DNA of 32,925 bases, taken from assembly GCF_024639605.1 (NCBI RefSeq), contig NZ_JAHEHZ010000021.1, forward strand, positions 1 to 32,925. Direction: 5' to 3'. Shown piece after piece: positions 6,858 to 15,505 of the stretch (within the stretch, counting starts at the first letter, position 1; each line of letters begins with the position of its first letter). Source of the DNA: Roseobacter sp. (GTDB lineage Bacteria; Pseudomonadota; Alphaproteobacteria; Rhodobacterales; Rhodobacteraceae). The position numbers and the translations under genes were made by a program. The notes under the pieces were generated by a model that ran no database searches, was not told where the DNA came from, and saw only the letters and a list, made by a program, of their open reading frames with translations.

Positions 6858-8689
6858 ATGTCCGGGCAGCTTACGGCCAGGCATGGGCGGGCAGACGGTT
6901 TCTGGTCCCGTTGCTGCTGGGCGTCAGATTGCTGAGCCTCGCGGTGATCGCTCCGCTTCTCGGGCTCGCGGTTCAGTTCGCCACAGAAATCTCCGGCCAG
7001 AAGGCGCTGACAGATCAGGACATTGCATGGTTTATTCTGTCGCCTGCCGGGCTTCCGGTATTCCTGCTGATTGCGGCTCTGATACTGCTGGGCACGGTCA
7101 TCGGTTTTGCTGTGATCACCATCAATCTGCGCAATCCGGACAGTGCAGCAACCACAACGGCACTGGCGCGGGCGCTGCGAAGGACCGGGCGACGTTTTGC
7201 GCATCTGATGCGATATGCCACCGGGCTGATCCTGCGCATCCTGGTTATTTCCGGGCCGTTCGTGATTGCCGGCATGCTTGTCGCCCGGCATCTGATCGGA
7301 GCCTATGACATCAACTATTATCTGACGTTCCGGCCGCCTGAATTCATATGGGCGGTTGTAACCGGCGGGGCTCTGGCGGCTATACTTGTGCCGCTTTTGT
7401 TGTCGCGTTTGCTGAGCTGGGCCGTATCGCTGCATTTTGTATTGCTGGGGCACAGCCACGCGCGCGAGGCGTTCAACCGAAGCCGGGAGGATATGCGCAC
7501 AAAGCGCCGGGGCCTGCTGCGCGATCTTCTGGTGTGGTACGCCATTCGCGCAGGCGCGCATTTCTTTGTCGGGGTCGGTTTTGTGGCCGTGCTGCGACTG
7601 ATGCTCTCCGAGCCGGAGGGGAACTTTGAACTTCGTCTCGGGCTTGCCGTGCTGATCACCTCGCTCTGGGCGGTTACTGCTTTTGTGATAACGGCGATTT
7701 CCCTCGGGGCGCTCGCGCGGATCATTGATGCCCGTTACGAGGGGCCGGTGCAGGCGACGACCGGGGGAGAGGCTCTGACGCCTGCCGGGCTGTCACTGCC
7801 GGCCCTGTGCGCGGTGGGGATCGGAGCGGTTGTGATGATCGGTGGCTTTACCGCTGTGACTCTTTTCGAGGGGGTGAAGAGCGATCAGGACGTGCTGGTC
7901 ATTGCGCACCGGGGGGCTGCCGGGTCGCACCCTGAAAATACCCTTGCCGCTTTGCAGGCGGCGGTCGATGCCGGCGCAGACTGGGTCGAAATCGACGTCC
8001 AGGAGACGGCTGAGGGTGACGTCGTCGTCATGCATGACAGCGATTTTATGAAGCTTGCACAGGTTGATCTGAAAATCTGGAACGCAACAGCGGAAGACCT
8101 TGATGATATCGACATCGGGTCCTGGTTCGATCCTGCCTACTCAGATCAGCGCGTGCCGCGCCTCGCTGACGCACTTGAAGTTACGCGTGATAAAGCGCGG
8201 CTGCTCATCGAGCTGAAATACTACGGTCATGATCAGGCGCTGGAGGAGCGCACAGCGGCCGTGGTCGATGCGGCGGATATGAATGACCAGGTGGCCTTCA
8301 TGTCGCTCAAATATCCTGCCGTCGGCAAAATGGCCGCACTTCGTCCGGACTGGCCTTCGGGTGTTCTGGCGGCAACGGCGGTAGGCAATCTGTCCGGGCT
8401 GGACGCAGATTTCATTGCCGTGAATACCGGGCTGGTCACACCACGACTTGTGCGTAATGCGGCTCAACAGGGCAAAAAGGTTTTTGTCTGGACTGTGAAT
8501 GACCCGCTGGACATGCTGGCGATGGTTTCGCTTGGCGTTGATGGTCTGATAACGGATGAGCCGGCGCTGGCCCGGGCTGCACTGCAACGGCATGCCGGAC
8601 TCGAAACGCACGAACGGGCGTTTTTGGTTTTTCTTGAGCATTTCGGCCTGACCGACAGCCTGCTGGACGACACCGAAATGCGCCCCTGA
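6854..8689 (+). CDS. Membrane-anchored glycerophosphodiester phosphodiesterase
   Basis: The protein is 611 residues. The N-terminal 330 residues contain several hydrophobic segments, roughly at 15-45, 65-92, 122-150, 165-200, 225-252, 262-290 and 312-338, as in the GDPD family with a membrane domain. The C-terminal GDPD domain begins near 345 with the catalytic signature HRG (352-354), E-N-T (361-363), E-I-D (379-381) and H-D (394-395). These enzymes hydrolyse glycerophosphodiesters to glycerol 3-phosphate and an alcohol. The catalytic domain follows the last membrane segment; which side it faces cannot be read from sequence. The start is GTG at 6854, overlapping the preceding short ORF. The gene converges on matB. 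Confidence 0.9.
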   Translation: MNVRAAYGQAWAGRRFLVPLLLGVRLLSLAVIAPLLGLAVQFATEISGQKALTDQDIAWFILSPAGLPVFLLIAALILLGTVIGFAVITINLRNPDSAATTTALARALRRTGRRFAHLMRYATGLILRILVISGPFVIAGMLVARHLIGAYDINYYLTFRPPEFIWAVVTGGALAAILVPLLLSRLLSWAVSLHFVLLGHSHAREAFNRSREDMRTKRRGLLRDLLVWYAIRAGAHFFVGVGFVAVLRLMLSEPEGNFELRLGLAVLITSLWAVTAFVITAISLGALARIIDARYEGPVQATTGGEALTPAGLSLPALCAVGIGAVVMIGGFTAVTLFEGVKSDQDVLVIAHRGAAGSHPENTLAALQAAVDAGADWVEIDVQETAEGDVVVMHDSDFMKLAQVDLKIWNATAEDLDDIDIGSWFDPAYSDQRVPRLADALEVTRDKARLLIELKYYGHDQALEERTAAVVDAADMNDQVAFMSLKYPAVGKMAALRPDWPSGVLAATAVGNLSGLDADFIAVNTGLVTPRLVRNAAQQGKKVFVWTVNDPLDMLAMVSLGVDGLITDEPALARAALQRHAGLETHERAFLVFLEHFGLTDSLLDDTEMRP

Positions 8690-8710
8690 GGGACGACACC
8701 GAAATGCGCC
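8665..8710 (+). repeat. 20-bp direct repeat at the 3' end of the phosphodiesterase gene
   Basis: GGACGACACCGAAATGCGCC occurs at 8665-8684, in the last codons of the gene, and again at 8691-8710, just after the stop. The 26-base period is a recent-looking tandem duplication that includes the stop codon. The second copy lies outside the reading frame and has no evident function. Confidence 0.9.
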
Positions 8711-8804
8711 TTTGAAGTGCGGCCGCTGCAGTGCATGGCTGTAAGGGTCCGGGAAAGGCTGCGCGCTTCATGACGCCACACGGGACCGCCGGCCGGACGG
8801 GCAA

Positions 8805-10322
8805 TCAGGCAGGCCCGAAGAGGCCGCTATAGGTGTCGCGGAGCATGTTTTTCTGAACCTTGCCCATCGTGTTGCGTGGCAATTCATCAATCAGCAAGAT
8901 CGAACGCGGATGCTTGTAGCGCGCGAGCGAATTTCCGACCGCTTCTGCCAGTGCATCCGTGTCGGGTTCGGCACCTTCGCCGGGGACGACGAGCGCCACG
9001 GGCGTTTCACCGAAGTCGGGGTGCGGCACGCCGATCACAGCTGATTCCAGCACGCCAGGCTGCGCGTCGAGCAGCACCTCGATCTCCTTTGGGTAAATAT
9101 TGTAGCCGCCGGAGATGATCAGGTCCTTGCCCCGTCCGACGATCTGCAGATAGCCGTCCGCATCGAAACTGCCCAGATCTCCGGTGATGAAAAAACCGTC
9201 TTCGCGCAGTTCGGCTGCGGTTTTCTCGGGCATCTGCCAGTAGCCTTTGAACACATTCGGGCCGCGCACCTCAATCTGTCCGACTTCTCCGGCGGGTAGC
9301 AGTTTATCCGTGTCGGGGTCGATGATCCGGATTTCGACACCGGGCAGAGCGAACCCCACGGTGCCGGGCCGGCGCTCGCCGTCGTAGGGGTTGGAGCTGT
9401 TCATACTGGTTTCGGTCATGCCATACCGTTCAAGGATCCGGTGGCCTGTGCGCTCTTCAAACCGGGTATGGGTTTCCGCCAGCAGAGGGGCGCTGCCCGA
9501 GATGAAAAGGCGCATGCCTGCCGCGAGTTCGCGCGTCAGACCGCGATCACCAAGCAGCCGGGTATAGAAGGTCGGCACACCCATCATGACCGTTGCCTCT
9601 TTGAGCCGGTCGATTATTGCACCGGTTTCAAATTTTGGCAGAAAGATCATTGAGGCACCCGCCACAAGTGCCGTATTCGTCGCGACGAACAGCCCGTGCG
9701 TGTGAAAGATCGGCAGAGCATGCAGCAGCACGTCCTCCTGAGTAAACCGCCACAGGTCTTTCAGCGTCAGGGCGTTTGAGAGCAGGTTCCCATGGGTGAG
9801 CATCGCGCCCTTGGACCGCCCTGTTGTTCCTGATGTGTACAGAAACGCCGCAAGATCATCCGGTGTACGGGCCACCGTCTTAAAATCACCGCTCTGCTCT
9901 CTGGCGGCAGGCATCAGAGACCCCTGACCGTCCGGACCAAGCGTGTGCAGCATCGCGTCATGCGCACGGGCCAGCGGTGCCAGACGGTCTTCGTCAGAGG
10001 GGTCGCAAACGAGAAGCCGCGCGCCGCTGTTGCTGATAAAGTACTCTAGCTCATCTGTTGTGTAGCCGGTGTTGAGCGGCAGAAACACAACGCCTGCCTG
10101 CACACAGGCCGCATAGAGCGCCAGTGCTTCCGGTGATTTTTTTACCTGAGCGGCGAGACGGTCACCGGGGGCGAGGCCGGCGTCAGTCAGAACCTGCGCG
10201 ATGCGGGCAGCCATGTCGAGAAACGCAGAATAGCTAATTGTGTCCCCGCCGGGCAGGTGCAGAAACGGAGTATCTTTGCCGGCATGCGGGTCGAAAAGGG
10301 CGTCGTAAAGGGTGTTGGTCAT
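8805..10322 (-). CDS. matB: Malonyl-CoA synthetase
   Basis: The protein is 505 residues and an ANL-superfamily acyl-CoA synthetase, activating malonate with ATP and CoA. The P-loop YTSGTTGRSKG is at about 162-172. Y-G-M-T-E-T-S-M-N is followed by SNPYDGERRPGTVG, characteristic of MatB. The hinge region with ISGGYNIYPKEIE and the C-terminal catalytic Lys in PRNTMGKVQ are present. Start ATG 10322 has AGGAG about 9 bases upstream. It lies 9 bases after matA, last in the matPQMAB order. Malonyl-CoA so formed can be decarboxylated by MatA or used in fatty-acid synthesis. Confidence 0.92.
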   Translation of the reverse strand: MTNTLYDALFDPHAGKDTPFLHLPGGDTISYSAFLDMAARIAQVLTDAGLAPGDRLAAQVKKSPEALALYAACVQAGVVFLPLNTGYTTDELEYFISNSGARLLVCDPSDEDRLAPLARAHDAMLHTLGPDGQGSLMPAAREQSGDFKTVARTPDDLAAFLYTSGTTGRSKGAMLTHGNLLSNALTLKDLWRFTQEDVLLHALPIFHTHGLFVATNTALVAGASMIFLPKFETGAIIDRLKEATVMMGVPTFYTRLLGDRGLTRELAAGMRLFISGSAPLLAETHTRFEERTGHRILERYGMTETSMNSSNPYDGERRPGTVGFALPGVEIRIIDPDTDKLLPAGEVGQIEVRGPNVFKGYWQMPEKTAAELREDGFFITGDLGSFDADGYLQIVGRGKDLIISGGYNIYPKEIEVLLDAQPGVLESAVIGVPHPDFGETPVALVVPGEGAEPDTDALAEAVGNSLARYKHPRSILLIDELPRNTMGKVQKNMLRDTYSGLFGPA

Positions 10323-10331
10323 CGGCTGCTC

Positions 10332-11579
10332 CTATGCAATCGCCTTTTCCGCCGCCGAGGCCAGTTTCCGGACATCAGCAGACATCGCGACATCCTGAGA
10401 GGCCGCGAAGCGTTCGTGGTTCTGCGAGACGCGGGACGTATCGTAAAGGTAGTTCACCATTGCCCCGAATGACTGCGCCCGGCCCTTGGGCGATGTGTCT
10501 GCGCCTGCGTGGATCTGATGTACTGAGGCCCCGTTGCCCAGGTGAAAACGGGCGACCGGATCAAGCGGTTGTCCGTCCGGGCGTTTTGCTTCCACCAGAT
10601 ATCGCGCGGCGAGCGCACGCAGCGCGTCGTCCTCTTCGGGAGGACCGGGCAGGTTCAGCGTCTCCGTCCAGCGCGCAAAACCGGGGATGGGCGAGAGCGT
10701 CACAAAGGTCGCAAGGTCCGGCAACTCAATCGACAGATCAGCGACAACCTGTTTGATCAGGGAATTACCGAAAGAGATCGAGGCCAGCCCCGCCTGACAG
10801 TTTGAGATGGAGTAAAAGACGGCCGTATCGGCCTGTTCTTCACTCAGAACCTCACGGTCTTCTGCCAGCAGGGTCTGGACCGAGCCCGGGATGCCGCGGG
10901 TCAGTGCGACCTCGACGAAGATCAGCGGTTCGTCCGGCATCGCGGGGTGAAAGAAGGCAAAACATCTGCGGTCCCGCGGCTCTACCCGGCGCCGCAGGTC
11001 TGCCCATGAGCTGATCGCGTGCACGGCCTCATAGGCGATGATCCGGTCGAGAATAAGTGCCGGGCTTTCCCAGTTAATCGGGCGCAGGACCAGGAACCCA
11101 CGGTTGAACCAGCTGACAAAGAGGTGGCGGAAATCAAGGTCAAGCGCCATGAGTGCATCCTCGTCCCTGCCAAGCCGCAAAAGGTCAGCACGCATCTTTA
11201 CAAGCGCGCCGGTGGCGCCGGGTATCTGGTTGAGGCGCCGTATCAGTTCCTGACGTCCAGGCTCTGCGGCTATCATCACGGCGGCGTAACTCTCCTTTGT
11301 TTCGCCGGCTTCATAGGTGTCGAGGGCGGCCCGCACGCGATCCGGATTCAGGGTCATATCGCTGGCGAGATGCCGGAAAAACCCGAGCTTTTCGTCGTCG
11401 GAAAAGCCTGCGTACCGGTCAAGAACGGCGCGGGCAACGCTCAGCCCGGTGATCTCCCCCTTGGCGCCCATCAGTTCGGCGGTGAGGTCTCTGATCGGTC
11501 CTTCGCTGACATCGCTGACACCTGACCGGCCGTAGCGGCGATCAAACAGTGTGGAGAGCAGGTCAGCGAGCTTTGTCAC
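10332..11579 (-). CDS. matA: Malonyl-CoA decarboxylase
   Basis: The protein is 415 residues and converts malonyl-CoA to acetyl-CoA and CO2. Typical family segments are visible: RGFLVLRPINW in the middle, the run FFHPAMPDEPLIFVEVALT, VFYSISNCQAGL with the conserved Ser-Asn, FVTLSPIPGFARW, and near the C-terminus FHLGNGASVHQIHAGAD with the catalytic-region His. The start is taken as GTG 11579, whose GTGA overlaps the matM stop; the open frame extends further only within matM. It is coupled to the transporter genes upstream and to matB downstream. Confidence 0.92.
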   Translation of the reverse strand: MTKLADLLSTLFDRRYGRSGVSDVSEGPIRDLTAELMGAKGEITGLSVARAVLDRYAGFSDDEKLGFFRHLASDMTLNPDRVRAALDTYEAGETKESYAAVMIAAEPGRQELIRRLNQIPGATGALVKMRADLLRLGRDEDALMALDLDFRHLFVSWFNRGFLVLRPINWESPALILDRIIAYEAVHAISSWADLRRRVEPRDRRCFAFFHPAMPDEPLIFVEVALTRGIPGSVQTLLAEDREVLSEEQADTAVFYSISNCQAGLASISFGNSLIKQVVADLSIELPDLATFVTLSPIPGFARWTETLNLPGPPEEDDALRALAARYLVEAKRPDGQPLDPVARFHLGNGASVHQIHAGADTSPKGRAQSFGAMVNYLYDTSRVSQNHERFAASQDVAMSADVRKLASAAEKAIA

Positions 11580-12892
11580 AGCGCGGTTCCCATCACGAAG
11601 TCGGGCAACCACAATGCGATGCCGGGAAAAAGGCACAACAGCAGGATGGCGACGATCATGCAGCCGACATAAGGCAGCGATCCGACGAGGATCGTCTTGA
11701 GTTTGATGTCAGGGGCGATGCCGTTGATCACATAGAGATTAAGCCCCACAGGCGGCGAGATCAGTCCGATCTCCATGTTGATCGTCAGCACAACAGCGAA
11801 CCAGATCGGATCAAATCCCGCAGTTGTGATGATCGGCAACAGGATGGGGGCGGCCATCAGGATGACCGCAACGGGCGGCAGAAAGAACCCGGCGACCAGC
11901 AGGAAAAGATTGATCGCGGCCATCAGGACCCAGCGGTTGGTATCGAGCCCGCCGATCCATTCCGCGATGGACTGGGTGATAAAGAGCGAAGACAGCATGT
12001 AGCTGAACACGCCTGCCGCTCCGATGATGAAAAGGATCATCACGGATTCGCGCGTGCTGTCGCGCAGCACTGCCCAGAGCTGGCGCGGGTCCCACAGCCG
12101 GTAGATCACCATAGCAATGACCAGACACATCAGAGCGCCCACGGCGGCTGTTTCTGACGGTGTAGCGATCCCGCCGTACATTGCGTAGAGCACGCCGAGA
12201 ATGATGGCGAGAAAGGGCAGGACGCGGGGCAGGATCTCGAGTTTCTGCTTCCAGGTATAGGTGGTGGACCGGAGCACGCGCGCATCACCCGAAGCCCATG
12301 TGGAATAAAGCGACCAGGCCATGAAGAGGCTGACCAGCAAAAGCCCGGGCAGCACGCCCGCCAGGAATAGCCGTCCGATCGATGTCTCGGTTGCGATGCC
12401 GTAGACGATCATCGTAACGGACGGCGGGATCAGGATGCCCAGTGTGCCGCCGGCAGCGATGGATCCGGCCGCAACGCTGTCGGGATAGCCGCGTTTGCGC
12501 ATCTCGGGGATGCCCATTTTGCCGATCGCGGCACAGGTGGCAGGGCTCGACCCACTCATTGCGGAGAAGAGCGCACAGGCGCCGAGGTTCGAGACGACAA
12601 GCCCGCCCGGCACGCGGGTCAGCCAGCGTTCGAGTGCCTCGTAGAGGTCCGCACCTGCCCGGGTGGAGGAAATCGCGGCCCCCATAATAATGAACATCGG
12701 GATCGACAGCAGTGCGAAGTTGTCGAGCTTTCCGAAGAAGACCTCGGGCATAAGGCTCAAAGACGACATTCCGTCAAAGAAAATCAGGAAAGCAGCGGCC
12801 ACAAAGAGCAGCCCTGACGCCACCGATATGCCGGAGAAAAGAACGATGATCGTGGCGCAGGCGACGATCGCGCCAAGAGACAGCGGATCCAT
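11576..12892 (-). CDS. matM: TRAP transporter large permease (DctM family), malonate uptake
   Basis: The protein is 438 residues, very hydrophobic throughout, consistent with about 12 membrane segments. DctM-type signatures are FSAMSGSSPATCAAIGKMG in the first half, GGTLGILIPPS soon after, and a matching region near the C-terminus (GLISPPVGLNLYV). It would form the Na+-driven substrate channel. The start ATG overlaps the matQ stop (TAATG) and the stop overlaps matA. Substrate assignment as malonate comes only from linkage to matA and matB and the known rhizobial matPQMAB order. Confidence 0.9.
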   Translation of the reverse strand: MDPLSLGAIVACATIIVLFSGISVASGLLFVAAAFLIFFDGMSSLSLMPEVFFGKLDNFALLSIPMFIIMGAAISSTRAGADLYEALERWLTRVPGGLVVSNLGACALFSAMSGSSPATCAAIGKMGIPEMRKRGYPDSVAAGSIAAGGTLGILIPPSVTMIVYGIATETSIGRLFLAGVLPGLLLVSLFMAWSLYSTWASGDARVLRSTTYTWKQKLEILPRVLPFLAIILGVLYAMYGGIATPSETAAVGALMCLVIAMVIYRLWDPRQLWAVLRDSTRESVMILFIIGAAGVFSYMLSSLFITQSIAEWIGGLDTNRWVLMAAINLFLLVAGFFLPPVAVILMAAPILLPIITTAGFDPIWFAVVLTINMEIGLISPPVGLNLYVINGIAPDIKLKTILVGSLPYVGCMIVAILLLCLFPGIALWLPDFVMGTAL

Positions 12893-13479
12893 TATTCGGA
12901 CCTTTCTGCAAGGGCATCGGTGAGGCTGGCGTCGGGATCAATGCCAAAGGGTGGTTCGACGTCGCGCGCCATGGCCCAGGTGTCTGCGAGAAGCTGCAGC
13001 GCATAGAGACCGAAGCCCAGCGGCAGTGCGAGATAAGGCACCCAGAGTTTCGGATTCCACGGCGTGTTCGACGTCTCGCCCCAGTCCCAGGCCTCGTGCC
13101 AGAAATGGTAGCCGTTCCAGAGCATGACGCCGCTGACGGCAAGGGTCATCAGCATAACGATGTAAGCCAGCCCTTTGCGCGCACCCACCGGCAGCATCAG
13201 CGGCAGCAGATCAACATTCACATGTCCGCGCAGGTATTGCACATACGGCAGACCGAGCATTGTTGCTGCAATCATCATGTAGGTGACGCCTTCGGTCTGC
13301 CAGACAGTCGAGCCGTTCAGGACAAAGCGGATAAAAATCATCTGGCAGGTCACACCGACGGAGATCACGATCAGTGAGGCGGAGATAACCCCCGACAGGA
13401 CACTCAGAAATCCGACAATGCGCAGAAAGATGTTGCCGCCGTGCTGAGCGGGCGCTGTTCCATGGGACGGTCCGGTCAT
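12892..13479 (-). CDS. matQ: TRAP transporter small permease (DctQ family)
   Basis: The protein is 195 residues with four predicted membrane segments, near 20-45, 62-80, 100-122 and 150-170. The family pattern of Trp-x-Glu in the second segment (VWQTEGVTYMM) and the following AATMLGLPYV are present. DctQ proteins pair with DctM in the membrane. The start ATG 13479 follows the binding-protein gene after 74 bases that hold a hairpin. Confidence 0.88.
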   Translation of the reverse strand: MTGPSHGTAPAQHGGNIFLRIVGFLSVLSGVISASLIVISVGVTCQMIFIRFVLNGSTVWQTEGVTYMMIAATMLGLPYVQYLRGHVNVDLLPLMLPVGARKGLAYIVMLMTLAVSGVMLWNGYHFWHEAWDWGETSNTPWNPKLWVPYLALPLGFGLYALQLLADTWAMARDVEPPFGIDPDASLTDALAERSE

Positions 13480-13516
13480 GCGCGGCGTCTCCCGGTGTTT
13501 GAGGGTTCGGTAAGGT

Positions 13517-13544
13517 CCGGGGGCGGCACGTGGCCGCGCCCCGG
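13517..13544 (-). promoter_or_regulatory. Intercistronic hairpin after matP
   Basis: CCGGGGGCGGC (13517-13527) pairs with GCCGCGCCCCGG (13533-13544): 11 bp with one bulged base and a 5-nt loop. On the minus strand it lies 9 bases after the matP stop and before matQ, with no T run. Such hairpins commonly protect the 3' end of binding-protein mRNA or partly end transcription, giving more binding protein than permease. That role is inferred. Confidence 0.7.
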
Positions 13545-13553
13545 GGTGTCATA

Positions 13554-14534
13554 TCACTCGACGGCGAGTGCCAGATCCAGCAGTTTCTGGCCGTCGGGCG
13601 AGCCTTCCAGGAAGGCTTTATATGCAGTTTCCTGAGCAATCGCGCGCCACGCGTTGAATTGCTCTTCGGTCATGTCGGCAATCTCAACACCATTCTGAGC
13701 GAAAGTGTCGCGGGCGGCGCCGTCTTCTTTCTTGGCTTCTTCAAGATAGAAGGCTTCGGCTTTCTCAGCGGCCGCCATCAGCGCTTCCTGCTGCTCGGCA
13801 CTCAGCCCGTCAAAAACCGATTTGTTCATCAGCATCGGCTGATACATGAACCACAGCGCATACTCGCCCGCGGGCGTGAAGCAGGCGACCTGCTCATAGA
13901 TGCGGTAGGAGACGAAAGACGACGAGGATGTGTTGGCAGCATCCAGAACGCCCGTCTGCATGGCGTTATAGATTTCCGCAGAAGACATCGATGCAATCGA
14001 CGCCCCGGCGCCTGCAAGCATCTGCTCGAACGCCTTGCCGGCGGCCCGCATCTGCTTGCCTGAAACGTCTTCCGGTCCGGTCACGCATTCTTCTTTACCG
14101 GCAAAGCCCCCTGCGAGATATCCGTGGACCAGCACCATCACGTCATCTTCTGCGAGGATCTTTTCGATCTCTTCCATGAATGGCGATTCGTTCAGGCGTG
14201 CAGCGTGATCGTGGTTTTTCACCAGCCCGGGCATCAGTGTCAGGTTATAGGCATTGCGCAGACCACCCGCATAGGAAAGCGGGAATACGATCATATCAAC
14301 CTGGCCGCGGGACAGCGGCTTGTACTGTTCGCGTGCTTTAAAGAGCGACTGGCTCGGGAAAATCTGCAACTCGAGGCCGACGTCAGCGGCGGCGACTTCA
14401 TCTGCTACGATTTGTGCGACCTGGTGGCGGACGTCGCCTTCGGACCACTGATGTGACACCCTGAGTTGCTGGGCCTCTGCGCTCAGTGTGAACGCAACAA
14501 GTGCGGCCGCGGTGGCCGTGGCTTTGAAAAACAT
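13554..14534 (-). CDS. matP: TRAP transporter substrate-binding protein (DctP family), malonate
   Basis: The protein is 326 residues with a Sec signal peptide (MFFKATATAAALVAFTLSAEA, cleavage after about residue 22, before QQLRV). The mature part has DctP features: LRVSHQWSEGD at the start, a region with GRQVDMIVFPLSYAGG-like content, a central GGFAGKE, and SSAEIYNAMQTGVLDAA near the middle. That last stretch is the TRAP motif around the Arg/Met-Gln that contacts the carboxylate. The start ATG 14534 has GGGAGG 6-7 bases upstream on the minus strand; the longer frame upstream was rejected. It is the first gene of the operon, next to the operator. Confidence 0.9.
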   Translation of the reverse strand: MFFKATATAAALVAFTLSAEAQQLRVSHQWSEGDVRHQVAQIVADEVAAADVGLELQIFPSQSLFKAREQYKPLSRGQVDMIVFPLSYAGGLRNAYNLTLMPGLVKNHDHAARLNESPFMEEIEKILAEDDVMVLVHGYLAGGFAGKEECVTGPEDVSGKQMRAAGKAFEQMLAGAGASIASMSSAEIYNAMQTGVLDAANTSSSSFVSYRIYEQVACFTPAGEYALWFMYQPMLMNKSVFDGLSAEQQEALMAAAEKAEAFYLEEAKKEDGAARDTFAQNGVEIADMTEEQFNAWRAIAQETAYKAFLEGSPDGQKLLDLALAVE

Positions 14535-14614
14535 GCTTTTCCTCCCTCTGGTTTGCCCCCCGGAAGGGGCGCAGCATGCCCGACATTTGCAGCGATTGTC
14601 CGTCACGTCAAGTT

Positions 14615-14624
14615 TTGTATACAA
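14615..14624. promoter_or_regulatory. Palindromic operator for MatR (predicted)
   Basis: TTGTATACAA is a perfect palindrome in the divergent space between matP (81 bases away) and matR (47 bases away). Sites of the TTGTATACAA type are typical for FCD-class GntR regulators. Further TTGT-type half-sites follow at 14634-14638 and 14656-14660. It probably serves both matR autoregulation and malonate induction of matPQMAB. Confidence 0.65.
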
Positions 14625-14670
14625 TAACAGCCTTATTGTGTGGGAAGAGTATTCGTTGTATGCAGGGTCT

Positions 14671-15327
14671 ATGGGACAAAAGCGTTCAGACGCCATCGCC
14701 GATACACTGGAAGGGCTGATTCTTGATGGCTCCTTTGAGGACGGGCAGCGTCTGGATGAGGTGCAGCTTGCGGAGCGTTTTGAGGTCTCACGCACGCCGT
14801 TGCGTGAAGCGCTGCAGCGGCTGGCGGTTTCCGGACTGGTCGAACAGATTCCGCGGCGGGGTGTCTTTGTGCGCCAGCCGGGCCCTGTGGAACTGGTTGA
14901 GATGTTTGAGGTCATGGCAGAGCTTGAGGCGGTCTGTGCGCGGCTTGCCGCAGAGCGGATTACCGATGAGGCGCTGGAAGAGATGCGCCGTGCCAACGCA
15001 AGCTGCCGTAAGGCGCTCGAAGCTCAGAACACCGATGGTTATTACCGCGAGAACGAAGGATTTCATGCAATTCTGTACCGGCAGTCCGGCAACTCCTTTC
15101 TTGAACAGGAATGCCGGCGTCTGCACCGTCGTCTGACACCGTTCCGCCGTTTGCAGCTCAGGCTCCGCGGGCGGATCAGGCAGTCGATGGCTGAACACGA
15201 AGCGATCGTGGATGCTCTGGAGCACAGCGATGCGACGCTCGCAGCTGATCGGGTACGGGCACATGTTTCGGTGCAGGGTGAAAAGTTCTTTCACCTGATG
15301 CGCAGCCTGAAGACGGCAGCGGAATAG
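14671..15327 (+). CDS. matR: GntR/FCD-family transcriptional regulator of malonate genes
   Basis: The protein is 218 residues. The N-terminal winged helix (about 1-70) contains LAERFEVSRTPLREALQRL, the typical GntR recognition region. The C-terminal all-helical FCD domain carries the usual metal/ligand residues: His in ENEGFH, His in AEHEAI and His in RAHVSV. It is divergent from matPQMAB with a palindromic site between. In known clusters malonate or malonyl-CoA relieves repression; that is inferred here. ATG 14671 is chosen by alignment to the family start; its ribosome site is weak and alternative upstream TTG/GTG starts exist. Confidence 0.88.
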   Translation: MGQKRSDAIADTLEGLILDGSFEDGQRLDEVQLAERFEVSRTPLREALQRLAVSGLVEQIPRRGVFVRQPGPVELVEMFEVMAELEAVCARLAAERITDEALEEMRRANASCRKALEAQNTDGYYRENEGFHAILYRQSGNSFLEQECRRLHRRLTPFRRLQLRLRGRIRQSMAEHEAIVDALEHSDATLAADRVRAHVSVQGEKFFHLMRSLKTAAE

Positions 15328-15505
15328 ACGTACCGACATACTCTGTCCGGACCTTCATCTGTTCGGACGACCCTGACGAGGCTTCATAAACAGGTTGCGG
15401 GCGCACCGCCCAAATGGCGCGATGCGACTGTGGCGCGCGGCACGCGAACCGCGCCGTGCGATGACCTTTGTTCTTTACCGGAACGGCAGATCAGCAACTG
15501 AGGGG

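Noticed and set aside
6797-7561. Minus-strand frame opposite the phosphodiesterase membrane domain
   Set aside because: Gln/Arg-rich composition typical of an antisense shadow of hydrophobic codons.
11549-12157. Plus-strand frame opposite matM
   Set aside because: Asp/Gln/His-rich antisense shadow of a membrane-protein gene.
15328-15505. Possible terminator or small gene between matR and qor
   Set aside because: No stem with a T run and no credible ORF.
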